In this document: positions 7,791 to 16,355 of the stretch, one piece after another | Layout of the letters: each line of letters opens with the position of its first letter | Numbering within the stretch: the first letter of the stretch is position 1 | Origin: Oscillochloris sp. ZM17-4 | Lineage (GTDB): Bacteria; Chloroflexota; Chloroflexia; Chloroflexales; Chloroflexaceae | Length of the DNA stretch: 34,123 nt | Reading direction: 5' to 3' | Assembly (NCBI RefSeq): GCF_019599295.1 | Contig: NZ_JAIEWN010000022.1 | Coordinates: forward strand, 15,770-49,892 | Made by a program: the position numbers and the translations under genes | The notes under the pieces: generated by a model | The model's database searches: none | Seen by the model: only the letters and a program-made list of their open reading frames with translations | Told to the model about the DNA's origin: nothing

Positions 7791-10700
7791 CTACGGCAGG
7801 GTCTGGGCGCTGAAGTTGTCGACGCGGGCACCGCTCGGCAGGTAGATGCCGATCCGACCGCCGCTGGTGCCGTAGCTCCAGGAGTTGCCGCCCGAGGTCG
7901 GGATGCTCACGTGGCCCAGGTAGGTGGTGGTGGCCCCGCTGGTCTTCCACACATCCACCGAGCCGTCGGCGTTCGCCACGGCGCTCAGGGTGTCGCCGTT
8001 GGCGAAGCTGCCGGCCAGCGTGCCACGCGTGGTGTAGGTGGGGTTGTTGTTGCTGCCGTTGATCGTCGTCGCAACCACCACCTGCCCGCCGCTGTTGGTC
8101 TCGTAGCGCACGCGGATGAAGCGCGACGGCGAGGACGATGAGCCGCTGCTGGCCTTCATGTACAGGGCCGTGCCCGTCGCCGGCGTGCTGGCGAAGGTGA
8201 ATGCCGCGCCCTGGGTGGCCCCGAAGTTGCTGCCCGTGCCGTTCCAGATCGCCTGGCCGGTGCTGTTGGCGGACGCCTGCTGGTTGTTCACGCGCAGGTT
8301 GCTGTTCGGCTGGCTCCAGTTGTTGCCCAGGCCAAAGTTGCTGTTGTTCCGGTTGAAGTTATCGCGCAGCGTCAGGCTCGGCAGGGTCGGGTCGGTGGCA
8401 CCACCGCCGCCGCCGCCCGTCCCGCCGACCAGCTCGTCAGCGCCGGCGTCGGGGTTGCCCGTGCGGGTGTCGCCGTCGATGTCCGTCGTCGGGGCGCTGC
8501 GCCCGCTCTTCGATGCCGCGCCCATATTGATCGCCGGCGAGCCGGCCGCCAGGTGGTAGTTGCCCAGCAGGTTCGGCGGCAGGTCCACCGCAACCAGGGT
8601 CTGGCCCGTGCCCGCGCCGGGCATCACGCGCCAGGGCAGCACCAGCAGGCTCACGTCATAGGTCGGGTCGACCACCAGGGACTTCAGGGCCAGCGTGTGC
8701 GAGACGTTAAAGCTGCTGACCAGCTTGTTCGAGGTGTCGGTGTTGTAGCGGCCAGTGCTATCGCTGTCGAGCACCGAGTTGGTCGGGCTCAGCAGATCGC
8801 CGCCGTTGCCGCCCATCACGCCGATGTCCCAGTAGTTGATCGGCGTGGTGTCGTTGGCCGCGCCGATGCCGGTCAGGTCGCTGCCGTTGAAGGCGCCGGC
8901 CCGGTTGTCGGCGAAGATGTTGTTGAACAGCAGCGGGTTGCCGAACGTCGTGGAGCCGCCAGGCAGGATGGCCTGGAGCTGGTCGCTGTTCGCGCCGGTG
9001 CTCAGGCCGGCCGCCGCCGGGGTCCCGTCGCTGGTCACCGCCGTGGCCGTGGTGATGTTCTTCATCACGGTGTTGTTGTAGAAGCGGACGTTCGGCGCGT
9101 CGTCGATGGCCACACCGGCACCCTCGTGGGTGGCGATGTTGTTGACGATCATGTTGTTGTAGACGTTGTAGGTGTAGGTGCCGGCCATCAGGAGGCGCAG
9201 GCCGCCGCCGTCATCGTTGGACAGGTTGCCCTGGATGAGGTTGTTGTAGACATCGACGTTGCCGGCGCCCTTCGCGCCGTTGGCCGTGCCATAGTTGGCG
9301 GCCGGGTCGCTCGGCAGCTCGCCGGCGATCATCACCGCGCCACCCTCATCGTAGGAGCGGTTGAAGTAGATCCGGTTGTCGTGGATCTTGCCGCCCGTGC
9401 TCAGGCCGTAGTGGCCGATCGCGCCGCCGTACTCGGCCGAGAAGTTGCCACAGATATCGTTGTAGCCGACATCGTAGCTGTTCGAGCCCGAGAAGAGGCC
9501 GACCGCGCCGGCCAGGTTCGTCCCGCCGTTGGCGATGATCCGGTTGTGCAGGATCGACGCGTTGTTGGTGCGGCCGTTATTGGCCAGGCCAGGCAGGTTC
9601 GGCGAGCTGATGCGGATCGCGCCGCCGTAGGCCCCGCCGTTCGCCTGGAAGATGTTGTTCGTCACACCCAGGTAGTCCACATAGGAGTTGGCGTAGAGGC
9701 CGCCGCCCTGGGTCTCAACATTCACCGGGGCGCCCGTGGGCAGGCCGTAGATCTCAGAGACATTGCCCGGGAAGCCCTGCTGGTTGCCGCCCTGGATGGT
9801 GAAGCCGTCCACCACCAGCGGGTGGCCCGAGGTGTAGGTGTTCGTCCGCGGGGCGACCGCGGTGATCACCGCGCCCTCGTAGATGGTCTGGTTGCCCAGC
9901 CAGCCAGCGGCGAAGAGCTGCGCGGCCCGCGTGCGCCAGGTGTTCGCCATCGCGGTGTCGCCCACAAAGGCCCCGCCGTCGATGATCGAGCCGTCCACCG
10001 TGGTGGTGCCGCCCACCGTGATCGCGTTGCCATCGGCGTCGGTGTAGACGCCGCCGGGGCCGACGCCCTGCAGGCTCAGCGGCTGGCTGATCAGCAGGTT
10101 CTCGAAGTAGGCCAGCTGCGGGTTGTAGGTCGGGTTGGTGCTGTCGGGCACGCCGCCGGGGTAGACCACGATCAGCGGGTAGCTGGACACCAAGTTGTTG
10201 CCGGGCTCGCCGGGCAGCCGCAGGTTGCGGTCGGTGCGGTTGATCGCGGCCTGGATGGTGGCGTAGGGCTTGCCGGGGCCAACCTCCAGCAGCGTCGGGT
10301 TGTAGACGCCGTTCTGCAGCACGTGGATGGTCAGGCCGTTCACCTGGCTCATCCCGCTCGTGCCGTTCTTGATGCTCAGCTGCCACTGGCCCGGCAGCAT
10401 CTGGTTATTCGGCAGAATACCGTTAGACGCAGGCAGCGTCACCACGATCTGGTTGTTCGTCCAGCTGGTGACCGTCGGCGTGCGCACTTCGGCGAAGCCG
10501 TTGCTGTTGGTGCGGCTGAAGGTCAGGGTGCCAGCTGTGCCGAAGCCCTGGCCCTTGATCGTCAGGGTGCGGTCGCCGATGGTGTTGGCGCTGTTCTCGA
10601 AGTGGACGTAGGGCTTGTCCACCGCGAAGAGCTGCGGCTGGGCCGTGGCGGTGTTGTTGTCCAGGCGGCAGCTGACCGGGTAGCTGATCTGCGAGCCGGG

Positions 10701-13700
10701 GGCCTGGATGCTCACGCCGATCTGGGTCGGGGCCAGGTCGGCCGGCTCGATATCGCCGGGGAAGATCTCGAAGGTCGCCGAGATCGTCCGCAGCTGCGGG
10801 TTATAGTTCGGGTTCAGCCGGCCGGGGATGCCCGGGTCGTTGCCCACAATCCGGTACAGGTTCGCGCAGACACCGGTGGGCGTCGGGCAGCTAATCGTCG
10901 TGGTCGAGGGCAGCAGCACCTCGAAGACGCCGTTCGGGTCGGAGGTGATCGTGCGCACCAGCCGGTTAGCGTAGTCGTAGATGCCGATCGGGGAGTTGGC
11001 CACGCCGGCCTTCTCGCCGAACAGCAGGTCCTGCGGGTTCGACGACAGGTTCAGGTCGTCCACGATGTAGCCGAACCAGCGGCCCGGCAGGGGCACCGGG
11101 GTGAAGAGGCCGAAGCTGGGGGCGATCGACTTGCCGTTGCTCAGCGTCACCAGCTTGGTGTCGCAGAGCGGCTTCTGCTGGCCCTCGAAGGGGCTGCCGC
11201 CAATCGCGGCGAAGTCGGGGTTGACCACAGCGTCGTCGCCGTCGCCCTGGAAGGCCGGGTTCAGCGTCACCTCATCGTCAAGGAACTTCAGGTTGCCGGC
11301 CGCATCAATGCCGGCCACGTCCACCGTGTGCAGCTTGCCGGCGCAGGCCGGCGGGGCCGCCTGGGGCGTGTAGGAGTCGCCGGTGAAGACGTTGATGTCC
11401 TCCTCGCGGGTCGGCGTGTAGATCGGGCGGCCGGAGTACGGGTCGTTGGGGATCTCCACCTCGACCAGGTAGTCGCCGGCGAGCAGCGGATTGCCGTTGG
11501 CATCCTCGGTGAAGCCGTAGTTACCGTCCACCGCCGCATACTCGGTGCCGAACTGGGTGCCGACCATCGGACCCTCGACGCAGTCGCGGCCGGCGCCATC
11601 GTTCAGCGGCAGGGCCTGGAAGAAGCCCGGGTCGAGCGGCGCGCCGTCCGGCCCACGGGCCACACAGTCGGTCGGCCGAACCCAGCTCTCGGTGTCCGTC
11701 GTGTTGAGCAGGGGGCCGTGCTTCAGCGAGCCGTCGGCGAGGGCCACGTAGGAGCCGGAGCCGGTCGGGTTGGCCACGCAGCGCTCACCCGGCTGCAAGG
11801 TGTAGCCGACGCAAGAGACCGGCTTGTAGAGGTTCACCGTCAGCCCGGGGATGCCGACCTGCCAGTTCTCAACGGCCAGCTCGCGCGGGTTCAGCTCGTT
11901 GCGGGTGGTGTCGTAGCTGACCGTGCCGACGATGCCGCCGTTGTGCGGGACCTCAACCGTGTTGTTCGTCCCCGGCACATACTTGGCGAAGGGCAGGGCG
12001 TTGTAGCGCTGCACGGCCCAGTCGAGGTGGCCGTTCTGGCCGATGATCGTCAGGAAGTTCACGTCCACGCCAGCGCCATCGATATGGCTCTTCACATAGC
12101 TGGTCGGGTCGTTCGGGTTCGAGAGCGGGCTATTGTCGGCCCAGTAGGTCGCGCCGGTGGTGTAGTAGGTGTCGGAGTAGGCCTCGATCACAATCCACGC
12201 CGTCAGCGGGTAGACCGAGTCCATGACGTAGTTGCCGGTGGCGTCGGTGACGGCGCCCTGGTTGCCGCGGTCGATCACCGAGTTGGTGCGCCGCTTCACG
12301 GCCAGCGGGAAGCCCGAGAGGCCGGGCTCGGTGTCCTGGCAGTAGCCGTCGTAGTTGGTGTCCGAGCAGACCCGGCCGCTCAGGTGGGCGTACCAGGCCG
12401 TCAGGTGCAGCTGGCCCACGTCGGTGATCTGGCCGTTCTTCACATCGACCTGCTGCCAGTCAAGCAGATACAGCTGGTCGGTGTCCCACCAGCTGATCTG
12501 GTAGGTGCCGTCGGGCACGTGGGGCACGTAGAAGTTGCCCTGGGCGTCGCCCTGGCCGACCCAGACAGTCTGGTCGCCGTTGTTCAGGTCGGAGATGGCG
12601 ACCCAGGGGTTCTCGATCGGCTTATCTTCTTTGGCGCCGCTCAGGCCGGCCCAGATCGAGCCGGAGTAGGGGATGCCGCCAACGCCGGGGGTGTAGACGG
12701 TCACCGCCATAACGCTGCCCTTGATGCCGCCGGTGGCGGCGGGGGCGATCCCGTTCTGCGGGTTGGCGGTGGGCTGCACAAAGCCGAAGGGCACCCAGGG
12801 GAAGGGCTCTCCAGCCACCGCGAACTCGGTGTCGTAGCCGGTGGAGCCCTCCTGCACCCAGACGTCCCAGTCGTGGTTGCCCTCAAGGGTGGCAGTCTGG
12901 ATCCAGGTCTGGCCGTCGGGCGGGGTGGCCAGCATGGTGTAGCGGTTCGGCCCCATGTTGGGGATGGCCACCTGGCCGGCGAGCAGCGGCGAGTTGGCCG
13001 GGTCGCCCAGGTCGGGGGCGGTGCCATCGCTGCTGTAGAGGCAGCCGTTCAGCTGCTGCGGGCCGGGCTCGTCAGTGTTCGGGCTGCCGTCGCTGTTCAG
13101 AGTCGGGTAGGTGGAGCAGATCGGGTTGCCGAACACATCGTTGGTGATCTCACCGAGGGTGTCGTTCACCGTGAGGCGGAGGCCGGCCAGGCCGGGCTGG
13201 TCGCCGGCCTCGCCGGGGGCGCCGGGGGTGCCGGTGATGCCCATCTCGGCGGGCAGGTCGGGCTGGCCGTTGGTCGAGCGGTTGTCGTTGAACACCACCG
13301 CGCGCAGGGTCGCCGTCGGCAGGTCGTAGGTGTTCATCTGGACGACAACCTGCTCGCCCTCCTGGAGCGGCATGGTGAACCAGGCGCCATCGATCTTGTA
13401 GCCGGCGGCGGTAACCGAGATCATGTAGTTGCCGGCGGGCAGGCCATTCGGGAAGCCGATACCGCCGGCGAAGACGCCGTTGGCATCGAAGTCCGCGGCG
13501 CTGCCCTGGGTCACGATCGGGGCGTAGCCGCTCTGCGTCTTGATCGAGGTCCAGTCGCAGCCAGCCGGGTAGTCGGGGTTGGTGGCCTTAGCGCAGAGGT
13601 CGCGCGACTGCGTGTTGTTGCCGACGTTATCCTCGACGATCAGGAACTGAAAGTCCGGCAGCCGCACCGGATTAGCGTTCGGGTGCTTCGGATCGATCCC

Positions 13701-13892
13701 CTCGACGATGAAGTTCACCGTGGGATCATTGAGATTGGGATTCGTCGTAACGGCACGATCCCACTTCAGCAGGTTCGTCGTGGCGGCGTGGGCCACGGGC
13801 GGGCTGCCGAGTGAGGGCAGCGCGGCCACGGCCATGGCCAGCATGAGCAGCAGGCTGAAGAGCCGGAGCTGCTTTGTTCGTGTTGCGGGCAT
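7791..13892 (-). CDS. Giant secreted SdrD-like / right-handed beta-helix protein (copy 1)
   Basis: 2033 aa with a signal peptide (about 1-36, ending A-H-A-A) and a G-rich ribosome-binding site (AGGGGG) before the ATG. The N-terminal half has carboxypeptidase-regulatory/SdrD-B-like modules (for example around 505-600, with D-x-N-x-D-G-x-C-x-D-T-E-P-G). An IPT/TIG-like domain lies near 1095-1160. A pectin-lyase-type parallel beta-helix rich in Asn and Gly (N-N-I, Y-N-N) covers about 1205-1655. A choice-of-anchor-Q-type end (D-I-D-G-D-x-R-x-G) lies near 1805-1825, and a concanavalin/LamG-like domain ends the protein (about 1836-2033). No LPXTG or C-terminal membrane anchor is seen. It is probably an extracellular fibre, sheath or adhesin component, and is the first structural gene after blaI/M56, upstream of the MCOs. 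Its N-terminal 840 residues are paralogous to the protein at 18394-21045. Confidence 0.88.
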   Translation of the reverse strand: MPATRTKQLRLFSLLLMLAMAVAALPSLGSPPVAHAATTNLLKWDRAVTTNPNLNDPTVNFIVEGIDPKHPNANPVRLPDFQFLIVEDNVGNNTQSRDLCAKATNPDYPAGCDWTSIKTQSGYAPIVTQGSAADFDANGVFAGGIGFPNGLPAGNYMISVTAAGYKIDGAWFTMPLQEGEQVVVQMNTYDLPTATLRAVVFNDNRSTNGQPDLPAEMGITGTPGAPGEAGDQPGLAGLRLTVNDTLGEITNDVFGNPICSTYPTLNSDGSPNTDEPGPQQLNGCLYSSDGTAPDLGDPANSPLLAGQVAIPNMGPNRYTMLATPPDGQTWIQTATLEGNHDWDVWVQEGSTGYDTEFAVAGEPFPWVPFGFVQPTANPQNGIAPAATGGIKGSVMAVTVYTPGVGGIPYSGSIWAGLSGAKEDKPIENPWVAISDLNNGDQTVWVGQGDAQGNFYVPHVPDGTYQISWWDTDQLYLLDWQQVDVKNGQITDVGQLHLTAWYAHLSGRVCSDTNYDGYCQDTEPGLSGFPLAVKRRTNSVIDRGNQGAVTDATGNYVMDSVYPLTAWIVIEAYSDTYYTTGATYWADNSPLSNPNDPTSYVKSHIDGAGVDVNFLTIIGQNGHLDWAVQRYNALPFAKYVPGTNNTVEVPHNGGIVGTVSYDTTRNELNPRELAVENWQVGIPGLTVNLYKPVSCVGYTLQPGERCVANPTGSGSYVALADGSLKHGPLLNTTDTESWVRPTDCVARGPDGAPLDPGFFQALPLNDGAGRDCVEGPMVGTQFGTEYAAVDGNYGFTEDANGNPLLAGDYLVEVEIPNDPYSGRPIYTPTREEDINVFTGDSYTPQAAPPACAGKLHTVDVAGIDAAGNLKFLDDEVTLNPAFQGDGDDAVVNPDFAAIGGSPFEGQQKPLCDTKLVTLSNGKSIAPSFGLFTPVPLPGRWFGYIVDDLNLSSNPQDLLFGEKAGVANSPIGIYDYANRLVRTITSDPNGVFEVLLPSTTTISCPTPTGVCANLYRIVGNDPGIPGRLNPNYNPQLRTISATFEIFPGDIEPADLAPTQIGVSIQAPGSQISYPVSCRLDNNTATAQPQLFAVDKPYVHFENSANTIGDRTLTIKGQGFGTAGTLTFSRTNSNGFAEVRTPTVTSWTNNQIVVTLPASNGILPNNQMLPGQWQLSIKNGTSGMSQVNGLTIHVLQNGVYNPTLLEVGPGKPYATIQAAINRTDRNLRLPGEPGNNLVSSYPLIVVYPGGVPDSTNPTYNPQLAYFENLLISQPLSLQGVGPGGVYTDADGNAITVGGTTTVDGSIIDGGAFVGDTAMANTWRTRAAQLFAAGWLGNQTIYEGAVITAVAPRTNTYTSGHPLVVDGFTIQGGNQQGFPGNVSEIYGLPTGAPVNVETQGGGLYANSYVDYLGVTNNIFQANGGAYGGAIRISSPNLPGLANNGRTNNASILHNRIIANGGTNLAGAVGLFSGSNSYDVGYNDICGNFSAEYGGAIGHYGLSTGGKIHDNRIYFNRSYDEGGAVMIAGELPSDPAANYGTANGAKGAGNVDVYNNLIQGNLSNDDGGGLRLLMAGTYTYNVYNNMIVNNIATHEGAGVAIDDAPNVRFYNNTVMKNITTATAVTSDGTPAAAGLSTGANSDQLQAILPGGSTTFGNPLLFNNIFADNRAGAFNGSDLTGIGAANDTTPINYWDIGVMGGNGGDLLSPTNSVLDSDSTGRYNTDTSNKLVSSFNVSHTLALKSLVVDPTYDVSLLVLPWRVMPGAGTGQTLVAVDLPPNLLGNYHLAAGSPAINMGAASKSGRSAPTTDIDGDTRTGNPDAGADELVGGTGGGGGGATDPTLPSLTLRDNFNRNNSNFGLGNNWSQPNSNLRVNNQQASANSTGQAIWNGTGSNFGATQGAAFTFASTPATGTALYMKASSGSSSSPSRFIRVRYETNSGGQVVVATTINGSNNNPTYTTRGTLAGSFANGDTLSAVANADGSVDVWKTSGATTTYLGHVSIPTSGGNSWSYGTSGGRIGIYLPSGARVDNFSAQTLP

Positions 13893-14032
13893 TGATTCCC
13901 CCTAAACCTTCAGAGACAACAGCATCCCTGCCGAGCGCCCTGCGGCGTCGGCTCCATCGTGCGGTCTTGTGGTCGATGTGGGTCGGGATTGTCCGGAAGC
14001 GCCGATCTGGCGCGCTCACCGGCGCAGAAGGG

Positions 14033-14056
14033 TTAGGGCGCAGATGCGATGGTCAT
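14033..14056 (-). promoter_or_regulatory. Seven-codon leader ORF conserved between the two sdr leaders (copy 1)
   Basis: A run of seven G is followed 4 bp later by ATG, six more codons and TAA (M-T-I-A-S-A-P). The equivalent place in copy 2 (21291-21314) has the same length, the same G-run and the same CCC-TAA end (M-T-L-L-S-S-P). It lies 140 bp upstream of the sdr ATG. A leader peptide or translational control element is possible; it could also be chance within a conserved block. Confidence 0.4.
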
Positions 14057-14090
14057 AGTTCCCCCCCAGGGTAGATAAGCATTAAAACGT

Positions 14091-14109
14091 TGTATTTATA
14101 CAGCGTGTA
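14091..14109 (-). promoter_or_regulatory. BlaI-type operator 1 before sdr copy 1
   Basis: TACA-GCG-TGTA is a perfect inverted repeat at 14099-14109. An extra half-site to its left gives TGTA-N4-TACA-N3-TGTA over 19 bp. On the minus strand a TATAAAT -10-like sequence overlaps it. The half-sites match those of BlaI/MecI/CopY repressors, for which genes lie next door. Confidence 0.65.
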
Positions 14110-14117
14110 GAAGGTGC

Positions 14118-14166
14118 TGCGAGGAGACCTCGCAGGCTAGCCGGACACTCCCCTACCCGGCATAGC
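14118..14166 (-). ncRNA. Two adjacent hairpins conserved before both sdr genes (copy 1)
   Basis: Hairpin 1: TGCGAGG/CCTCGCA around AGA (14118-14134). Hairpin 2: GCTAGCCGG pairs with CCGGC-a-TAGC (14136-14166) around a loop containing CACTCCCCTA. In copy 2 the loop sequence is unchanged while the stem becomes CAGCTGGG/CCCAGCTG, so pairing is kept by compensatory changes. This suggests a structured RNA leader or a protein-binding cruciform. Function not known. Confidence 0.5.
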
Positions 14167-14180
14167 AATCATAACGCTAC

Positions 14181-14357
14181 TGTATGAATACACGGTGTAG
14201 AATCGCCATGATTGGCATCACAAATAATTCAGACAAGGCGGATGGATGGCGTTCAAGGTCTGTATCTATACACGATGTATAATCATCGCGGCATTTGTCA
14301 CAAATAATTCCGGCAAACGAGGCGGGCTCTTTATCCGCCGTATTGATACACGCTGCA
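14181..14357 (-). promoter_or_regulatory. Operators 2 and 3 in 80-bp duplicated units, plus a degenerate fourth
   Basis: Two units of 80 bp (from 14181 and 14261) share TGTA-N4-TACA-N3-TGTA and, about 30 bp on, CACAAATAATTC. Perfect TACA-N3-TGTA cores lie at 14189-14199 and 14269-14279; a weaker TACA-N3-TGCA lies at 14347-14357. With operator 1 the sites are spaced 90, 80 and 78 bp. The 529-bp gap 13893-14421 thus holds the sdr control region and no protein gene other than the mini-ORF. Confidence 0.65.
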
Positions 14358-14421
14358 AAAGCTACGTGAACCTACTCACAAGGAGCAACGACCGAGTGCG
14401 GCGAGCGCGGCCGCGAGCGTG

Positions 14422-15438
14422 CTATGAGCCGAGCAGAGCGGGAAGGACGGCAAGGATCAGCAGCACCGTGGCGATGAGATATGCGCCGGCGAGCACCCGC
14501 CAGCTTGAGCGGCGCGGATCATCGACCAGCGCGATCATCTGCTCGACCCGCGTGGTGATATCGGTGCGCGCGGCGGCGAAGGCGGTGGCGCTGATCATGG
14601 GCGGCAGCTCCGTCTGCGTCCAGGCGCCGGCAACCTTCACCAGCGCGCGGGCGAGGACCAGAGGCTCATTAGTAAACCGCACCGCCATCGCATCACAATC
14701 CTCATCCTGGCTCATCACCATCCACTTCCAGCCGATATGGCTGAAGGGCACAAACCAGACCATATCGCGCAGCATACGAATAACCCAGTTCCACAGGTTA
14801 TCGTGGCGGCGGACGTGGGCCAGCTCGTGGCAGAACACCGCCATCGTCTCATCGGCGGTGAGCAGGTCAAGCAAGGACTCGGTGATGAAGATGCGCGGCT
14901 TAATCAGGCCGGTCGTGAAGGCGAGGGGTGCCTGGAGGGGGATGACCTCTACCGAGGGGATAGCGATCCCATTCTCGGCGGCGATCTGCGCAAACCGCGA
15001 CTGGAGCGGGGCATACTCCGTATCGCTCAGCGGGATAGCGATCTGAAGACCTTGGCGCAGCCGATAGCTCCCGTAGAGGAAGCGCACCAGCGAGAGCAGC
15101 ATCAGCACCGCCAGCGCGCCCGCCATCATCGAGATGATGCGTGGGGCGAGGAAGATGTCGATCTGGAGCGGCTGCAGGTAGGCCTGATGGATGTGCGACA
15201 TCACATTGCCAACAGCAGTCTCCGCGCCGGGGCGCAGCCAGAAGATCGCGTAGTTTCCAAACTCGGCAAACAGCGGCAGGCCAATCGCCAGGCCCACCAG
15301 CATCACCCGCGTGCGCGGGCGATCCACAAGGGCGTAACGGTTATACAGATACACCACGACCCATGCCACACACGTCACGGCTAGGGTATAGCCGAGATGT
15401 GGATGATACGGCTCGTAGGGAATAACGCCTTCGCCCAT
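14422..15438 (-). CDS. BlaR1-like M56 family membrane metalloprotease
   Basis: 338 aa from the ATG at 15438, which follows a G-run and fits the first membrane segment; an upstream in-frame extension lacks support. Several N-terminal transmembrane segments are followed by a zinc-protease domain with H-E-L-A-H (H204, E205, H208), a downstream D-E-D-C-D-A acidic motif, and a final membrane helix near the C-terminus. There is no penicillin-binding sensor domain as in BlaR1, so the signal is different or enters through a partner. It lies 95 bp after the blaI gene, the standard arrangement in which signal-activated M56 protease cleaves the BlaI repressor. In this setting the signal may be copper or oxidative stress; that is inference. 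Confidence 0.88.
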   Translation of the reverse strand: MGEGVIPYEPYHPHLGYTLAVTCVAWVVVYLYNRYALVDRPRTRVMLVGLAIGLPLFAEFGNYAIFWLRPGAETAVGNVMSHIHQAYLQPLQIDIFLAPRIISMMAGALAVLMLLSLVRFLYGSYRLRQGLQIAIPLSDTEYAPLQSRFAQIAAENGIAIPSVEVIPLQAPLAFTTGLIKPRIFITESLLDLLTADETMAVFCHELAHVRRHDNLWNWVIRMLRDMVWFVPFSHIGWKWMVMSQDEDCDAMAVRFTNEPLVLARALVKVAGAWTQTELPPMISATAFAAARTDITTRVEQMIALVDDPRRSSWRVLAGAYLIATVLLILAVLPALLGS

Positions 15439-15485
15439 GCCCCCCCCATTCCAGGATCTTGCCGCTACATGACACGCACGCGCGA

Positions 15486-15524
15486 CAGATGTCTGGCAGC
15501 CCCCCCAGACAAACCACACATCTG
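15486..15524 (-). promoter_or_regulatory. Stem-loop between blaI and the M56 gene
   Basis: CAGATGT pairs with ACATCTG, with an inner TCTGG/CCAGA stem and a C-rich loop. It lies in the 95-bp gap and could uncouple the levels of repressor and protease. Confidence 0.45.
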
Positions 15525-15533
15525 CCAACGAGA

Positions 15534-15980
15534 CTAGGAATTCTGCTTCTTCTTGCGATCCGCCGCATTGATCATCTCGGTCAGCCGGACAATCTGATCT
15601 GGGTCGCTGTCCTGGATCTGATCGAGGAACTGCGCGTAGACCGGCGCGCCGAAGCTGTCAACCAGACTTGAGATGATCTCGCGCACCGCTGATTTGGTAA
15701 ACTCTTCGCGGCTCAGCGGGGCACGATAGAGATACTGGTTGTTCTCCATGGTTCGCTGAAGCACATCTTTCTGCACCAGCCGGTCGAGAACTGTCTTCAC
15801 CGCGCCGTACGAGAGCCGCTGCCCCTGGTCGCGGAGCGCCTCAAAAATATCGCGGGCGGTGGCCTCTTCGTGCTGCCAGACAAGATCCATGATGTCCGAC
15901 TCCAGGGAGCCGAACAGCTTGGACAAGCCCTCACTGTGCGGGCGGAATGCCGTAACAATACGGTTTTTGCGATTCATCAT
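15534..15980 (-). CDS. blaI: BlaI/MecI/CopY-family winged-helix repressor (copy 1)
   Basis: 148 aa. The winged-helix region (about 20-92) has the typical L-E-x-x-I-M-x-x-x-W start, the A-R-D-I-F-E-A-L helix and the S-Y-G-A-V-K-T-V-L-D-R-L recognition helix, then a wing and an alpha-helical dimer tail. GAGGAG lies 7 bp before the first of two ATGs. It is followed by the M56 protease and preceded by a TACA/TGTA-type operator at 16028, which implies autoregulation. Likely targets are the sdr-MCO operon, the subtilase and itself. A paralogue lies at 21483-21899. Confidence 0.92.
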   Translation of the reverse strand: MMNRKNRIVTAFRPHSEGLSKLFGSLESDIMDLVWQHEEATARDIFEALRDQGQRLSYGAVKTVLDRLVQKDVLQRTMENNQYLYRAPLSREEFTKSAVREIISSLVDSFGAPVYAQFLDQIQDSDPDQIVRLTEMINAADRKKKQNS

Positions 15981-16027
15981 CAGCTAACTCCTCTACTACG
16001 GCGGCTGCCACCAGACAGTAGTTATAA

Positions 16028-16038
16028 TATACCGTGTA
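16028..16038 (-). promoter_or_regulatory. Operator before blaI copy 1
   Basis: TATA-CCG-TGTA, one mismatch from TACA-N3-TGTA, followed by GTAGTA. It lies 48 bp upstream of the blaI start. The equivalent site in copy 2 is at 22028-22038. Confidence 0.5.
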
Positions 16039-16088
16039 GTAGGTCTACGGCAAGACGCACATCGCCTGAATTTGATCCTAAAACGCGC

Positions 16089-16229
16089 TACATGGTGTCA
16101 TATCAAATCTGGCAAGACCGTGGGCATGTCATGCTGAGCGCAGCGAAGCATCTTCCAGTCGCGTGTCTGGGAAGACCCTTCGCTTCGCTCAGGGTGACAG
16201 GATACATGGTATCAATCAAGATTTGATAT
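16089..16229. mobile_element. MITE-like palindromic element inserted between blaI promoter and operator
   Basis: Short inverted ends (ATATCAAATCT at 16100-16110 and its complement at 16219-16229) enclose an imperfect inner palindrome: TGTCATGCTGAGCG with CGAAGCATCTT on one side, and AAGACCCTTCG with CGCTCAGGGTGACA on the other. TACATGGT occurs near both ends (16088 and 16203). No coding capacity. The corresponding region of copy 2 lacks it. Such short palindromic elements occur in many copies in some Chloroflexota genomes (general knowledge, not checked). Confidence 0.55.
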
Positions 16230-16263
16230 CACGGTTAGGAGCTGTGCATTAACTGCGTGTCGC

Positions 16264-16273
16264 ATTCTAGCAC
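16264..16273 (-). promoter_or_regulatory. Putative blaI copy 1 promoter (-10 region)
   Basis: On the minus strand GTGCTAGAAT aligns with GTGCTACAAT before blaI copy 2 (22067-22076) and GTGCTACAGT before the subtilase. A TTATGCA block about 20 bp upstream is shared by the two blaI copies. The remainder of the 15981-16500 gap holds an operator, a MITE-like element and a long hairpin; no gene is seen. Confidence 0.45.
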
Positions 16274-16355
16274 GCCGTATGTTGCTATTGCATAACAATC
16301 CATTCATTCATAGTGCAAAATAGCGCAAGATTACACCGCCCCAAGGTGAACAATA

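Noticed and set aside
8553-13814. Very long open frame on the plus strand opposite the giant sdr gene
   Set aside because: Its translation is low-complexity Arg/Val/Ala/Gly without domains, typical of an antisense shadow of a GC-rich codon-biased gene. The minus strand has a signal peptide and recognisable domains. The similar frame over 18448-21048 is rejected for the same reason.
14246-15046. Plus-strand frame across the sdr control region and the M56 gene
   Set aside because: It runs through operators and antisense to the M56 metalloprotease and shows no domain.
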